Shown: in pieces, positions 1 to 11,621 of the stretch
Layout: each line of letters opens with the position of its first letter
How positions within the stretch are numbered: position 1 is the stretch's first letter
Origin: Verrucomicrobiota bacterium JB024
GTDB lineage: Bacteria; Verrucomicrobiota; Verrucomicrobiia; Opitutales; Cerasicoccaceae
Direction: 5' to 3'
Length of the DNA: 51,592 nucleotides
Assembly: GCA_030673825.1 (NCBI GenBank)
Contig: JAUTCS010000004.1
Location: 1-51,592 of the forward strand
Notes under the pieces: model-generated
Told to the model about the DNA's origin: nothing
Database searches by the model: none
The model's input: the letters and a program-made list of their open reading frames with translations, nothing else
Program-made: the position numbers and the translations under genes

Positions 1-44
1 AACCTGCGCCTGCTATTAGCATAATCCCTGAAACGTTATTCGTG

Positions 45-1961
45 ATGAAAGCTCTGTTAATGACATTTGCGCTGTCGTTCGGCCTGAGTGGCTGGCTTTG
101 CGCCCAGGAGGTAGAAGACCCGCACCATTATAAGGAGCACTCGGACGCCTACGAGCGCGAGCACTTGGATGTACCCCACTATGTGGATCAGCATTTGGAC
201 TCACGCAAGCTGCTGGACAACATGTCCAACTTCGCCTCGGACACGCGTAGCCCCCGCGCCACGTTGGAGAGCTTTTTTTACCTGATCGACAGCTACTACA
301 CGCTGATCAACGCCGACGGGGTGACTTGGCAGAATCAGGACGACCTCAACAACATTGCGCTCGAGCTGGCTGACCTGTTCGACATGGAGGACATCCCGGT
401 GAATTTCCAGGGCGACGCCGCCATCGAGGCTTCCGTTTACATGGCGGAGTATTTGTCGCGCCGCGAGATGCCTCCGCTCGACGAAGTGCCCGATGAGGGC
501 GAGATGGCTGCCTCGATCAAGGCCGGCAAGCTCCCTGTCTATCGTATTCCGGGCACGCCGATTGAGATCACCCGGATCAACCACGGTGATTTGGAGGGGC
601 ATTACCTGTTCGTCAACACGATGCTGAGCGATGCCAAGAGCTTGTACTATCAGGCGGAGAACTACCCCTATCTCAGTGACCAGTTCCAGGGCTTTTACGA
701 ACTGTACTTCCTCACTCCTGGTCCGATGATCCCGGTCGAATACGTCCGACGCCTGCCGCACTGGATGACGGTCGAGGTTTACGAGCAGACCATCTGGCAG
801 TGGGTTCTGACCTTGTTGGGCTTTGGTCTGCTAATTGGCATCGTGTACGGACTGGCTCGCCTGATCCGCCGCATCTCTCAGTACTGGCAACCGCTGGCGG
901 TGAACACGGCACACCTTAGCCTGCCGGTCGTGACGATCGCGTTGACGCGCGTGCTCATTTACATGCTCGACGATCAGGTGTTCCTCACGGGGGACGCGTG
1001 GAAGTTCATCATCATGATTTCTGATGTCATCGTCCTGGTCTCGTACATCACGATCATTATCGTCCTGGGCAGCATCGTGGCCTCGGCCATCGTGAAGTCC
1101 CGGCACCTGCAGGAGCGCCGCATCGACCAATACCTGATCCGGCTGGGCATTCGCATCCTGAGTATCGTCATCGCCATCGGGGTGATGGTGCAAGGGTTGC
1201 AGCGGCTGGGCTTCTCCGGGGCGACGCTGCTGGCCGGGGCCAGTGTGTCCGGCCTGGCGGTGGCGTTGGCGGCCCAGAGCACGCTCAAGAACGTCTTCGG
1301 CAGCATCATGCTGGTACTGGACCGGCCCTTCGTCATCGGCAACCGTGTCCGCATTAAGGGCTTTGACGGAACGGTCGAGGAGATAGGTCTGCGCTCGACG
1401 CGCCTGCGCACGCTCGACGGGCACATGGTTTCCATCCCCAACGACGAACTGTCCTGCTCCGACATCGAGAACGTCAGCTCCCGCCCCTACATTAAGCGTG
1501 CCTTCACCATATCGCTGACCTACGGCACGCCGCCGGAGAAGATTTTTGAGGCTATGGATATCGTGAAGGAGATCCTCGCTCCGCCTGCGCCGGAAGAAGC
1601 CGTATCGGGAGAGGAACTTGCCGGGCAGACCGTCGAAGAGAAACAAAAAACTCCGCCGAGCAATGCCCCCATCCATCAGCCCGATTTTCCGCCCCGGGTA
1701 TTTTTCAACGAGCTGGCGTTAGACTCGCTCAACCTCATCGTCATCTACTGGTACCACCCGGCGGACTACTGGGGCTATATGGAGCATGCCACTTGGGTGA
1801 ACTCCGAGCTCATCCGCCGTTTCAACGCGGCGGGCATCGACTTTGCCTTCCCGACCCAGACGATCATGCTCGAAAACGTATCGGGCGACCCGGCCCGCTC
1901 CTCGGAAACGCCTCCGGCGCAGCCGCCTGCCTCACCGTCACCCGAACCCGCCGGGGTGTAG
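45..1961 (+). CDS. MscS-family mechanosensitive ion channel
   Basis: A 638-residue membrane protein that should open under membrane tension and release solutes during osmotic downshock. The ATG at 45 is chosen over the GTG one codon upstream because it begins a signal peptide (MKALLMTFALSFGLSGWLCAQ). A periplasmic domain of about 220 residues follows, then four hydrophobic segments between about residues 250 and 400. The last has the glycine/alanine-rich pore-helix pattern of MscS (ATLLAGASVSGLAVALAAQS), followed by the conserved beta domain (LDRPFVIGNRVRIKGFDG, then VSIPNDELS). The C-terminus is proline-rich and low in complexity. It is longer than E. coli MscS (286 residues) because of the N-terminal extension. 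The gene runs towards the next one, which is on the minus strand. The family assignment is secure; the role of the periplasmic domain is unknown. Confidence 0.93.
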   Translation: MKALLMTFALSFGLSGWLCAQEVEDPHHYKEHSDAYEREHLDVPHYVDQHLDSRKLLDNMSNFASDTRSPRATLESFFYLIDSYYTLINADGVTWQNQDDLNNIALELADLFDMEDIPVNFQGDAAIEASVYMAEYLSRREMPPLDEVPDEGEMAASIKAGKLPVYRIPGTPIEITRINHGDLEGHYLFVNTMLSDAKSLYYQAENYPYLSDQFQGFYELYFLTPGPMIPVEYVRRLPHWMTVEVYEQTIWQWVLTLLGFGLLIGIVYGLARLIRRISQYWQPLAVNTAHLSLPVVTIALTRVLIYMLDDQVFLTGDAWKFIIMISDVIVLVSYITIIIVLGSIVASAIVKSRHLQERRIDQYLIRLGIRILSIVIAIGVMVQGLQRLGFSGATLLAGASVSGLAVALAAQSTLKNVFGSIMLVLDRPFVIGNRVRIKGFDGTVEEIGLRSTRLRTLDGHMVSIPNDELSCSDIENVSSRPYIKRAFTISLTYGTPPEKIFEAMDIVKEILAPPAPEEAVSGEELAGQTVEEKQKTPPSNAPIHQPDFPPRVFFNELALDSLNLIVIYWYHPADYWGYMEHATWVNSELIRRFNAAGIDFAFPTQTIMLENVSGDPARSSETPPAQPPASPSPEPAGV

Positions 1962-2001
1962 TTTTTTTCGGAGAGATTGGGGGAGGACCCGCACTTGGGG
2001 T

Positions 2002-2391
2002 TTACCCCTCCCGTCGCGGGCGCTTTTTCACGGCGGGCTTGCGCTTCTTTTTGGGCGGGGGGATGACGCCGAAGCGCTCGTCTTCGGCCAGAATGCGCTC
2101 GACGATGCGCCCGGACACGGTCTCGAAGTGGTCGTCCTCGGCGTGAAGCATGAGCCACTTGGGCAGGACGGGGTGGTTTGTCAGCATGGGGAAGTCCGCC
2201 ACGATGGCGGCGTGCCGGTCGCGCTCGGCGGGCACGAGAAAGGCGTTCCACGGGTCCTCGCCCTCGGCGAGCACGGCCACGAGCTTGCCCCGGTAGTAGC
2301 AGCCCAGGCAGCCGAACATATTCCGCTGAAAATAGCCGGGCCGCTCCTGCAAGGGCTCGACCAGGTACTCGTAGGGGTGGCGTTTGGCCAT
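2002..2391 (-). CDS. Small conserved hypothetical protein with lysine/arginine-rich tail (TfoX-N-like?)
   Basis: A 129-residue protein starting MAKRHPYEYLVEPLQERPGY. The frame stays open upstream to 2646, but that part runs inside obgE, so the ATG at 2391 is preferred; it leaves about 100 bases to the divergent obgE start. The middle has RNMFGCLGCYYRGKLVAVL, which recalls the MFGG-type start of TfoX N-terminal or YjbR-like domains, but the match is weak and I assign no function. The last 20 residues are very basic (PPPKKKRKPAVKKRPRREG), suggesting nucleic-acid contact. It shares a divergent intergenic region with obgE. Confidence 0.7.
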   Translation of the reverse strand: MAKRHPYEYLVEPLQERPGYFQRNMFGCLGCYYRGKLVAVLAEGEDPWNAFLVPAERDRHAAIVADFPMLTNHPVLPKWLMLHAEDDHFETVSGRIVERILAEDERFGVIPPPKKKRKPAVKKRPRREG

Positions 2392-2491
2392 GGGGAAAGT
2401 GTGGTGCGTTCGCCGGGCCTCGGCAAGCCCGCAGCGTGGGGCCGCGCTTTGGCCCTTGACCGCCGGGCCCGCCTCGCCGACAAAGGGCTGT

Positions 2492-3490
2492 ATGTTTGTC
2501 GATGAAGTTAACATTCGCCTCAAAGCCGGAGACGGCGGCAATGGCTGCATGAGTTTCCGGCGCGTGGCGCACAACCCCAAGGGCGGCCCCGACGGCGGTA
2601 ACGGTGGGCGCGGCGGCGACATCATCCTCGTGTGCGACCCGAACACGACGGACTTTACCGACTACAAGTTCAAGCCCCACGCCACCGCCGCTAATGGCGT
2701 CCCCGGCAAAGGCTCGGACATGGACGGGGCCAACGGCCCTTCGCTCAAGCTGAAGATGCCCCCCGGCACTGTCGTCATCGACGAGGAGACGGGCGAGACC
2801 GTGCTCGAGCTGATCGAGTACAACAAGGAGTACGTCCTGCTCAAGGGCGGCAAGGGCGGCCTGGGCAACACCACCTTCAAGTCTTCCGTCAACCAGGCCC
2901 CGCGTCAGTACACCCCCGGTATCCCCGGCGAGGAGGGCACCTTTAAACTCGTGCTCAAGTCCATCGCGGACGTGGGTCTGGTCGGCTTCCCCAACGCCGG
3001 GAAGTCCACCCTCATCAGCCTCTTGACCGGCGCTTCGCCGAAGACTGCGAGCTACCCCTTTACCACGCTCCAGCCGACTGTGGCCGTGGTCGAGTACCCC
3101 GAGACCTACGAGCGCCTGACCATGGCCGACATCCCCGGCCTGATTGAGGGCGCGCACGAGAACCGCGGCCTTGGGCACCGCTTCCTGCGGCACATCGAGC
3201 GCTGCCACCTGTTGCTCCTGCTCATCGACATGGCCGGGACCGACGGACGCGACCCGGTGGAGGACTACAAGCAGCTGATGGAGGAGCTTCGCCTCTACGA
3301 CGAGACCATGCTCGACAAGCCGCGCCTCATCGTGGCCAACAAGATGGACGAGCCCGCCTCACCGGAAAACCTCGCCCGTTTCAAAAAGAAAGTCCGCCGC
3401 AAGGTCCACGAGCTCTCCTGCCTCAGTGACAACGGCCTGCCCGAGCTCAAGGAGCTCCTGCGCAAGCATGTCCTCAAGGGCAAGAAGTAG
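2492..3490 (+). CDS. obgE: Obg/CgtA ribosome-associated GTPase
   Basis: A 332-residue P-loop GTPase of the Obg family, which acts on the maturing 50S subunit and links growth to nutrient state. The ATG at 2492 gives the standard N-terminus MFVDEVNIRLKAGDGGNGC. The glycine-rich Obg fold covers residues 1-160. The G domain has G1 GFPNAGKST, G3 DIPGLIEGA and G4 NKMD. The family's variable C-terminal extension is missing, so the protein ends soon after the G domain, a common short form. It usually follows rplU-rpmA, but here it stands alone, divergent from a small hypothetical gene and convergent with ilvB. Confidence 0.96.
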   Translation: MFVDEVNIRLKAGDGGNGCMSFRRVAHNPKGGPDGGNGGRGGDIILVCDPNTTDFTDYKFKPHATAANGVPGKGSDMDGANGPSLKLKMPPGTVVIDEETGETVLELIEYNKEYVLLKGGKGGLGNTTFKSSVNQAPRQYTPGIPGEEGTFKLVLKSIADVGLVGFPNAGKSTLISLLTGASPKTASYPFTTLQPTVAVVEYPETYERLTMADIPGLIEGAHENRGLGHRFLRHIERCHLLLLLIDMAGTDGRDPVEDYKQLMEELRLYDETMLDKPRLIVANKMDEPASPENLARFKKKVRRKVHELSCLSDNGLPELKELLRKHVLKGKK

Positions 3491-3681
3491 GCCCGAGCGT
3501 CAGCCTTATGGGATAAGAATTTGCCCGCGAAGGTACGCGAAGAGGCGCGAAGGGAAAGAGTCGGAAAAGTCCCTCCGCTTAATCTCACTGTGTGCTCTGT
3601 GGTTAAACCTCTTGTATAAAACGGTTGCGGCGGCCGGGGAGTATTTAAGTCCTCAGCCGCCGCCGTTGTGTGAAGCCTGCC
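3491..3681. repeat. Convergent intergenic region with repetitive words and a GC-rich hairpin
   Basis: This gap lies between obgE and ilvB, which converge. It holds a quasi-repeat of the word CGCGAAG three times at 3526-3560, then the phrase CTGTGTGCTCTGTGGTTAA near 3590. At 3627-3634 and 3656-3663 the arms GCGGCGGC and GCCGCCGC can pair and may act as a weak terminator. No open frame here looks coding. Similar CGCGAAG/CGCAAAG words recur at 14011-14092. Confidence 0.45.
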
Positions 3682-5349
3682 TTAAGCCTGCCGGATCATT
3701 TCCCTATTAGCGCCGCCGGGGGGGACCATTGGCAGCACGTGCTGCTCGACGCAGGTGGGGGCGTTGATCAGGACCGGGCCGGGCCGGGCGAAGGCCTCGG
3801 CCAGCGCCGCGTCGATGTCCGCCTCGTCGGCCAGATCGATGGCGTCCATGCCCATGGCCCGCGCCATCATCGCGAAGTCCGGCCCATGCTGGAATTTCGA
3901 GGCGATCAGGCGCTTGCCGAAGAACAAGGTCTGCTGCTGGTGGACCAGTCCGAGCGACTGGTTGTTCATGATGATGATTTTCAGGTTGGCCCCGGCCTCG
4001 ACGGCGGTGACCAGCTCCTGGTTGTTCATCATGAAGCTGCCGTCGCCGCTAATGCAGACGACGGGGCACTCCGGCTCGGAGAGGGCCGCGCCCAGCGCCG
4101 CGGGCAGCCCGAACCCCATCGTGCCCAGGCCGCCGCTGGTCAGCCATTGGCGGGGGCGGCAGAAGGGGAACGCCTGCGCGGTCCACATCTGGTGCTGGCC
4201 GACGTCGGTGGCGACGATGGCGTCGCGCCCGGCATGGCGGGCGATGGCGCGGATCAGCCCGTAGGGGCGCGAGGGGTCGTCCGCCCCCGGCATGTCCATC
4301 GGGTGCTCGGCCTTGAGGGTGGCGATGCGGGCGTTCCAGTCGGCGCGGGCGCGCTCGGGCAGGATGGCCAGCAGCTCCGCCAGGAATCGGCCCACGTCGG
4401 CGCGGGCGGCCAGGGTGGGGCGGCGGATCTTGCCCAGCTCGGCGGGGTCGATATCGACGTGGATAACGCTCGCGCCGGGGCAGAACTCAGCGACCTTGCC
4501 GGTGGCGCGGTCGTCGAAACGCGCCCCCAGCGCGATCAGCAGGTCGCACTCCTCCAAGCCGAGGTTCGTGTACGGGGCGGCGTGCATCCCCAGCATCCCC
4601 AGGGATTGCGGGTGGTCGGTCGGCATCGCTCCCAGGGCCATCAGCGTGCTGACAGTCGGCAGGTGCGAACGCTCGGCCAGCGCGCAGGCCAGCTCGGAGG
4701 ATTCACTGTGAATGATGCCCCCGCCCAGGTACAGGATGGGGCGCTGCGCGGCCTCGATCATGGCGGCGGCCTCGGTGACGGCGTCGGCTTCCGGCTCGAT
4801 GGGGGCCGACGCCGCGCCGCATTCGGGCCAGTCCGCGAACTCAATGGTGGCCTGCTGGACATCCTTGGGGATGTCGATCCAGACCGGGCCGGGCCGCCCG
4901 CTGGCGGCGATGCGGAAGGCTTCGGGGATAATCCGCAACAGCTCCTCGGCGGACTGGACGAGGTAGTTGTGCTTGGTGATGGGCAGGCTCATGCCGAAGA
5001 CATCGACCTCCTGAAAGGCGTCCGTCCCGATGAGCGGGCTGGCGACCTGCCCGGTGATGCAGACCACGGGGATCGAGTCCAGCTTGGCGTCCGCGATGGC
5101 GGTGACGATGTTGGTCGCGCCCGGTCCACTCGTGGCGAAGCACACGGCGGGGCGTCCGCTCGCGCGGGCCAGGCCCTGCGCGATAAAGCCCGCCCCCTGC
5201 TCATGGCGGGAGAGGATGTGGCGGATCACGGGGCGGCGGGCCAGTGCGTCGTAGAGGGGCAGATTGGCTCCTCCGGGGATACCCGCGATGGTGCGGATAC
5301 CCTGGCGTTCCAGCAGGCGAATAACGAGGTCGGCTCCGGTCATTTTCAT
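3682..5349 (-). CDS. ilvB: Acetolactate (acetohydroxyacid) synthase, catalytic subunit
   Basis: A 555-residue thiamine-diphosphate enzyme that condenses two pyruvates, or pyruvate with 2-oxobutyrate, in the first common step of valine, leucine and isoleucine synthesis. The N-terminal PYR domain has the catalytic glutamate (E50, RHEQGAGF). The central domain and C-terminal PP domain follow, with the ThDP/Mg motif GDGSFMMNNQE. Length is normal for the family. No small regulatory subunit (ilvN) or ilvC is adjacent; the downstream neighbour is convergent, so the gene looks monocistronic. It is preceded by a valine/leucine-rich leader peptide and a terminator hairpin (5408-5551), which points to attenuation by branched-chain aminoacyl-tRNA and supports a biosynthetic role rather than a catabolic acetolactate synthase. 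Confidence 0.93.
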   Translation of the reverse strand: MKMTGADLVIRLLERQGIRTIAGIPGGANLPLYDALARRPVIRHILSRHEQGAGFIAQGLARASGRPAVCFATSGPGATNIVTAIADAKLDSIPVVCITGQVASPLIGTDAFQEVDVFGMSLPITKHNYLVQSAEELLRIIPEAFRIAASGRPGPVWIDIPKDVQQATIEFADWPECGAASAPIEPEADAVTEAAAMIEAAQRPILYLGGGIIHSESSELACALAERSHLPTVSTLMALGAMPTDHPQSLGMLGMHAAPYTNLGLEECDLLIALGARFDDRATGKVAEFCPGASVIHVDIDPAELGKIRRPTLAARADVGRFLAELLAILPERARADWNARIATLKAEHPMDMPGADDPSRPYGLIRAIARHAGRDAIVATDVGQHQMWTAQAFPFCRPRQWLTSGGLGTMGFGLPAALGAALSEPECPVVCISGDGSFMMNNQELVTAVEAGANLKIIIMNNQSLGLVHQQQTLFFGKRLIASKFQHGPDFAMMARAMGMDAIDLADEADIDAALAEAFARPGPVLINAPTCVEQHVLPMVPPGGANREMIRQA

Positions 5350-5407
5350 AAGGATGTTCTGGTTGGCTTTTTTTATTGGCCCCCGGAAGCGTCCGACATG
5401 GTTGGGT

Positions 5408-5447
5408 AAAACAAAAACCCCCTGTCGAACGCATTCGGCAGGGGGTT
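5408..5447 (-). terminator. Intrinsic terminator/attenuator ahead of ilvB
   Basis: On the minus strand an almost perfect stem uses CCCCCTG (plus strand 5418-5424) and CAGGGGG (5439-5445). It is extended inward by five pairs, one of them G-U, to a 4-base loop at 5430-5433. On the minus strand it is followed by TTTTTGTTTT. It lies 26 bases after the stop of the leader peptide and about 60 bases before ilvB, the classical position of an attenuator. I did not work out a competing antiterminator. Confidence 0.85.
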
Positions 5448-5473
5448 CAGAAAGTTTTGTTTAAAGTTCTTTG

Positions 5474-5551
5474 CTATACCCGTGCGGATGCGGTCGAGGT
5501 CACGAGGACTACGACTACGCTTACGAGCACGGCTACGAGGTTGAACTTCAT
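5474..5551 (-). CDS. Branched-chain leader peptide for ilvB attenuation
   Basis: A 25-codon frame with ATG at 5549-5551 and TAG at 5474-5476. It begins MKFNLVAVLVSVVVVLV and ends TSTASARV. Nine of 25 residues are valine and three are leucine; four valine codons run in a row. Isoleucine is absent. The frame is followed at once by an intrinsic terminator and then ilvB on the same strand. This is the arrangement of ilv/leu leader peptides: ribosomes stalling at valine or leucine codons when the charged tRNAs are scarce should prevent the terminator from forming. A secreted-peptide look (hydrophobic core, ASA near the end) is a side effect of the valine run, although a tiny signal-peptide-like protein cannot be fully excluded. 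Confidence 0.82.
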   Translation of the reverse strand: MKFNLVAVLVSVVVVLVTSTASARV

Positions 5552-5561
5552 TATTGGACGC

Positions 5562-5591
5562 CTATGAATCCTTTTACGGCCCTTTTGTCAA
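5562..5591 (-). promoter_or_regulatory. Possible promoter of the ilv leader (-35 only)
   Basis: A perfect TTGACA lies on the minus strand at 5586-5591, 35 bases upstream of the leader ATG. No good -10 hexamer stands at the expected spacing (the best is TTCATA), and transcription from it would leave an untranslated leader of only a few bases. It is offered as a weak candidate. Confidence 0.3.
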
Positions 5592-5688
5592 ATACTTTAT
5601 CGGGCGGGCTTCGGCCCCACCTCCGTCTTGTAGGGTGAGTCGTAGATATCCGACAGCATTGGGTGGGCCAGTTTGGATGCTCCTTCTG

Positions 5689-5795
5689 GGGTTACGGCTT
5701 TCAGCTTCGCTGAAAGCCGTAACCCAGACGCGATGCGCAGCATCGAAAGTGCAGACTTCGTCTGCCGCAGGGTTTGGGGGCGCGGAGCCCCCAAA
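5689..5795. repeat. Cluster of four consecutive short palindromes
   Basis: Four perfect stem-loops stand in a row: a 17-bp stem with loop TTC (arms 5689-5705 and 5709-5725), CGATGC/GCATCG with loop GCA (5731-5745), GCAGAC/GTCTGC with loop TTC (5751-5765), and TTTGGGGGC/GCCCCCAAA with a 5-base loop (5773-5795). They sit just downstream of lpxI, where they could end transcription or protect mRNA, but none is followed by a T-run. A similar cluster with three-base loops is at 15304-15392. Confidence 0.75.
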
Positions 5796-5801
5796 GACCA
5801 A

Positions 5802-6659
5802 TTACAGCCCGTAGCCGGTGAGCTGGATCTTGAGCTGACGGGCTTTTTCGAGGACGGCGGGCTTGTCGAGGATGATGGTGTTGGCGGCCTCGACGGCGGC
5901 GTGGCGGATGTTGGCGGCGGCGAGGCTTTCGAGCGTTTTCAGGCCGAAGACCGGCACGTCGAAGCGGTAGTCCTGGCCGGGTTTGACGGTCTTGACAAAG
6001 AGCGGGTCGCGCGCCTCGAACTGACCAGCCCGCTTGAGCATCTCGTCCGTCCCCTCAAAGCCCTCCACCGCGAGCACGGTACCGCGGCTGACCACGACGC
6101 CCTGGCCGATGTCGAGCCGGGCGACTTCTTTGGCTATGCGGATACCGTGGGCGAGCACCTGCGGGTCAATCTTGTCGCGCCCGCCGGTCATGACGCCAGC
6201 CTCCGCGAGCTGGTCCTCCAGAAAGGCGCGGGCGTCGAGCTGGCGCACGCCGATCTTCTCGATCTCGGCGGCGAGCGCCCCGAAGATCGATTCTGCGTTG
6301 CGCTCCTTGAGCGAGGCGAGGATGGCGACGGCCTTGAGGTCCGGGTGCAGGCCCTTGAACAGGCGGCGCGGCGTGATCTGCCCGGCCATGATCGCGGTCC
6401 CGGCTCCGAGGCGCTTGAGGGCCTTGAGCATGTGGCCGACCTGGCCGACCTTGATCAGGGCGCGTTCGCGCTCGGGAAAATCCTCAAACAGGTCGGTCGA
6501 AGTCTCACCGTGAAAGGCGATCAGCCGCAGCGGTACCCCGGCGGCACGGGCCTTTTCGGCCAGTAGGATGGGGTAGCGCCCCTTGCCCGCGATGATGGCC
6601 AGGGGCCGGGCGGGGTCGAAGTCCGCCGGGAGAAACGGGCTGGAGATCGGGAGGCTCAA
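5802..6659 (-). CDS. lpxI: UDP-2,3-diacylglucosamine pyrophosphatase LpxI
   Basis: Hydrolyses UDP-2,3-diacylglucosamine to lipid X in lipid A synthesis, in the cytoplasm at the inner membrane. The frame is open to 6731, but a TTG at 6657-6659 overlaps the stop of the upstream gene by four bases (TTGA), gives 285 residues (typical LpxI length) and removes a non-conserved N-terminus, so it is the preferred start. The protein begins with the Rossmann-like motif LAIIAGKGRYPILLAEKA, has the family's AGQITPRRLF segment, and ends with a DVPVFGLKTLE / AVEAANTIILDK domain. It is the last gene of the overlapping leuS / FecR-like / lpxI operon. Other bacteria use LpxH or LpxG for this step, so LpxI supports a complete lipid A pathway in the host. 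Confidence 0.9.
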   Translation of the reverse strand: MSLPISSPFLPADFDPARPLAIIAGKGRYPILLAEKARAAGVPLRLIAFHGETSTDLFEDFPERERALIKVGQVGHMLKALKRLGAGTAIMAGQITPRRLFKGLHPDLKAVAILASLKERNAESIFGALAAEIEKIGVRQLDARAFLEDQLAEAGVMTGGRDKIDPQVLAHGIRIAKEVARLDIGQGVVVSRGTVLAVEGFEGTDEMLKRAGQFEARDPLFVKTVKPGQDYRFDVPVFGLKTLESLAAANIRHAAVEAANTIILDKPAVLEKARQLKIQLTGYGL

Positions 6660-7434
6660 TTGCGGATCAGATAGTCGTTTTTGGCCGCGTTCTGGGTCGC
6701 GGTCTTGAGGATGCGGACCTGGGGCTGCCAACCGCTGGCGGAGGGCGTGAAAAAGACGAGCTTGTAGTTGCCCTCGGCCACGTCGGTCTCACTGCGGACG
6801 GCGCTCTCGTGCACAGCGTCGAGGGGCTTGAGCATGTCGCGCTGGGAGAGGTGGCTGGTCATACTCAGGTCCAGCCACTGGCCGGACTGCACCAGCAGGT
6901 CGCGCCCACTTTTGCGGCTCATGCGGAGGTTACCCTCCAGGACGGCTACCTCGGGCGGCACGGTGTCGAGGGAGATGTGCATCGCGCTCACGCGCCCGCT
7001 CAGCGTGCACTGGGGCAGCTCGATCGTCAGCGTGGAGGTGGCGCGGGGCTTGACCTGCGCCAGCGCGAAGCCTCCGCGCTCGAGCTTGAGGTCGATCTCG
7101 CTACGGGCTTGCTCAACGTCGTCGGTATGGCGGGCCGAGCCGTCGGGCAGGGCCTGCTGGAAGGACTTCACAACGAGTGTGGTGTCGGGGTCGAGCACGA
7201 GCGCCATGCGGTTGGAAAAGACCAGGCAGGAGTGCCCGGAGGAACCGCTGACGATGGTCTTGCCCACCGGGTCGAAGGACTCGTGCTTGGCGAGCTGCCG
7301 TCCGTCTGCGGTCAGGCTGCCGGAGAGGCCCTTGACAAACACGGACCCCTCGCGCATTTCCTCGGCCCGCAGACCGGCGCAGCCCAGCGCGAAAAGCGTG
7401 AGCAGGCAAAGCAGGCGGGCGGGGCGGCGAAGGC

Positions 7435-7438
<4 letters not shown>
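6656..7438 (-). CDS. FecR-like secreted or anchored domain protein
   Basis: A 260-residue exported protein. The N-terminus is a signal peptide (arginines, then [19 protein letters not shown]); the cysteine in LGCAGL may be a lipobox, which would make it a lipoprotein. The rest is beta-rich and resembles FecR-type domains: residues 30-75 run [19 protein letters not shown] to [25 protein letters not shown], and later VLEGNLRM and [10 protein letters not shown]. FecR-like proteins in such genomes are not tied to iron; they often occur as stand-alone envelope proteins. The start overlaps the stop of leuS by four bases and its own end overlaps lpxI, so all three are translated together. Its role between a tRNA synthetase and lipid A synthesis is unknown. 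Confidence 0.8.
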
Positions 7439-10107
<2,669 letters not shown>

Positions 10108-10206
10108 GTCTGTAAAAACGGGAAGAAATAGCCGCTTCCGGGGGCAGGGGTCAAGCCCATGTCGGTTTGGCCGTGACAGGGCGGCGAAATCGGCTAGGGG
10201 TTGGGC

Positions 10207-11601
10207 ATGCGATTTTGCGCCCCCGCTCTGTTCTCACTGCTCGCCATCGCCTTGGGGATGCCCCTGCTCAACGCCGCGCCCGGGCCACGTTTCGCCACGC
10301 GGGGCGGGGGGGATGTCTCCGCCTCGGTGGACGATATTCAGCCGGGCTTTCAGCGGCTGCTGGACGCGGTGGTGCGGCTCGATGTGTGGGAAACGACCTT
10401 TGACCAGGGGGCCAAGCGCACGCAGCACGGGGTCGGCTCGGGGGTGATCATGACGCCCGAGGGCCACATCCTGACGAACGCCCACGTCGTCAACCCCTAC
10501 GCTGAGCGCATCATGGTCACGCTCAACAACCTCGAGCGCGTCGATGCCGAGCTGGTCGGCTGGGACCACTGGACCGACCTCGCCGTGGTCAAGATCGACC
10601 CCGAACTGCTCGCCAAGCGCGGCCTCTCCTTTGACTACGCGGAGTTCGGTGATTCGGATGCGCTGGTGCCCGGCCAGACCGTGTACGCCGTCGGCACGCC
10701 CAACGGCCTCTCCCGCACCGTCACCCGGGGCATCATTTCCAACACCGACCGCTACTTCGAGGGCTCGACCGTCGGGCGCGGCTACGAAACCGGGTATTTC
10801 AACACTTGGCTCCAGACCGACGCGGCCATCAACCCTGGCAACAGCGGCGGCCCGCTCGTGTTGCCCGACGGCGACGTCATCGGCATCAACACCCGCGGCT
10901 ACCTCGGCGCGGAAAATCTGGGCTTTGCCGTGCCCTCGGCCATCGCCCGCGCTGTGCTCGAGGCGCTGATCAAGGACGGCTCCATCACCCGCAGCTATAT
11001 CGGCCTGCGCCCCGGCCCGATGCAGGATCTGGAGAACTTTTACGAGCTGGAGAGCAACCGTGGGATGCTCGTGCAAAGCGTCGACCCCGGCTCGCCCGCC
11101 GCCAAGGCAGGGCTGCGCCCCGGCGACATTGTCCTTGAAATCGACGGGCAGCCGGTGGACGGGCGCTTCCCCGAGCAGCTCCCGCCCATCCAGAATTTTA
11201 TCGCCTCGCGCGCGCCGGGCGAGACCGTCGAGCTGAAGGTCAAGCGCGGCTTCCAGACGCTGACCGTGCCCGTCGTGACCGAGCCGCTGGAGAGTCGCAT
11301 CGGCGAGGAGACCGCGCTGGCGGGTTGGGGCCTGGGCGTGCAGAAGATCAGCCGCTCCATCGCCCGCGAGGAAAACCTCGACTCGACGGACGGTTTTGTC
11401 GTGGTGGGCGTGCAACCGGCCTTCCCGGCCTACGAGGCGGGCATCCGCCCCGGCGACATCATCACCAAGGTTAACCGCCAGCCCCTCCAGTCCCTCGAAG
11501 AGCTGGAAGACATTTACAACCTCTACGAGGCCGACCCGCAAAAGACCCTCATGGAGATCGACCGCAACCACCAGGTGCGCTTCATGGTGCTCAAGCCCTG
11601 A
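10207..11601 (+). CDS. HtrA/DegP-type periplasmic serine protease with two PDZ domains
   Basis: A 464-residue exported trypsin-fold protease for envelope protein quality control. ATG at 10207 is preferred to the TTG two codons upstream because it starts a signal peptide ([20 protein letters not shown]). The catalytic triad is intact: H93 in TNAHVV, D124 in TDLAVV and S213 in [11 protein letters not shown]1 begins near residue 280 ([19 protein letters not shown]) and PDZ2 near 390 ([18 protein letters not shown]). It is followed, after a 280-base gap with a large nested palindrome, by an HtrA-like paralogue that lacks the triad. The pair may work together, but this is inference from position. 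Confidence 0.93.
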   Translation: MRFCAPALFSLLAIALGMPLLNAAPGPRFATRGGGDVSASVDDIQPGFQRLLDAVVRLDVWETTFDQGAKRTQHGVGSGVIMTPEGHILTNAHVVNPYAERIMVTLNNLERVDAELVGWDHWTDLAVVKIDPELLAKRGLSFDYAEFGDSDALVPGQTVYAVGTPNGLSRTVTRGIISNTDRYFEGSTVGRGYETGYFNTWLQTDAAINPGNSGGPLVLPDGDVIGINTRGYLGAENLGFAVPSAIARAVLEALIKDGSITRSYIGLRPGPMQDLENFYELESNRGMLVQSVDPGSPAAKAGLRPGDIVLEIDGQPVDGRFPEQLPPIQNFIASRAPGETVELKVKRGFQTLTVPVVTEPLESRIGEETALAGWGLGVQKISRSIAREENLDSTDGFVVVGVQPAFPAYEAGIRPGDIITKVNRQPLQSLEELEDIYNLYEADPQKTLMEIDRNHQVRFMVLKP

Positions 11602-11621
11602 GCGTGGGTCGCTGTTTTTTT

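Noticed and set aside
1962-2001. Terminator between the MscS gene and the next minus-strand gene
   Set aside because: The T-run stands before, not after, the GC-rich inverted words, so it does not fit an intrinsic terminator for either gene.
3670-5409. 579-codon frame on the plus strand opposite ilvB
   Set aside because: Low-complexity G/A/H/D composition typical of an antisense shadow; ilvB has all catalytic motifs.
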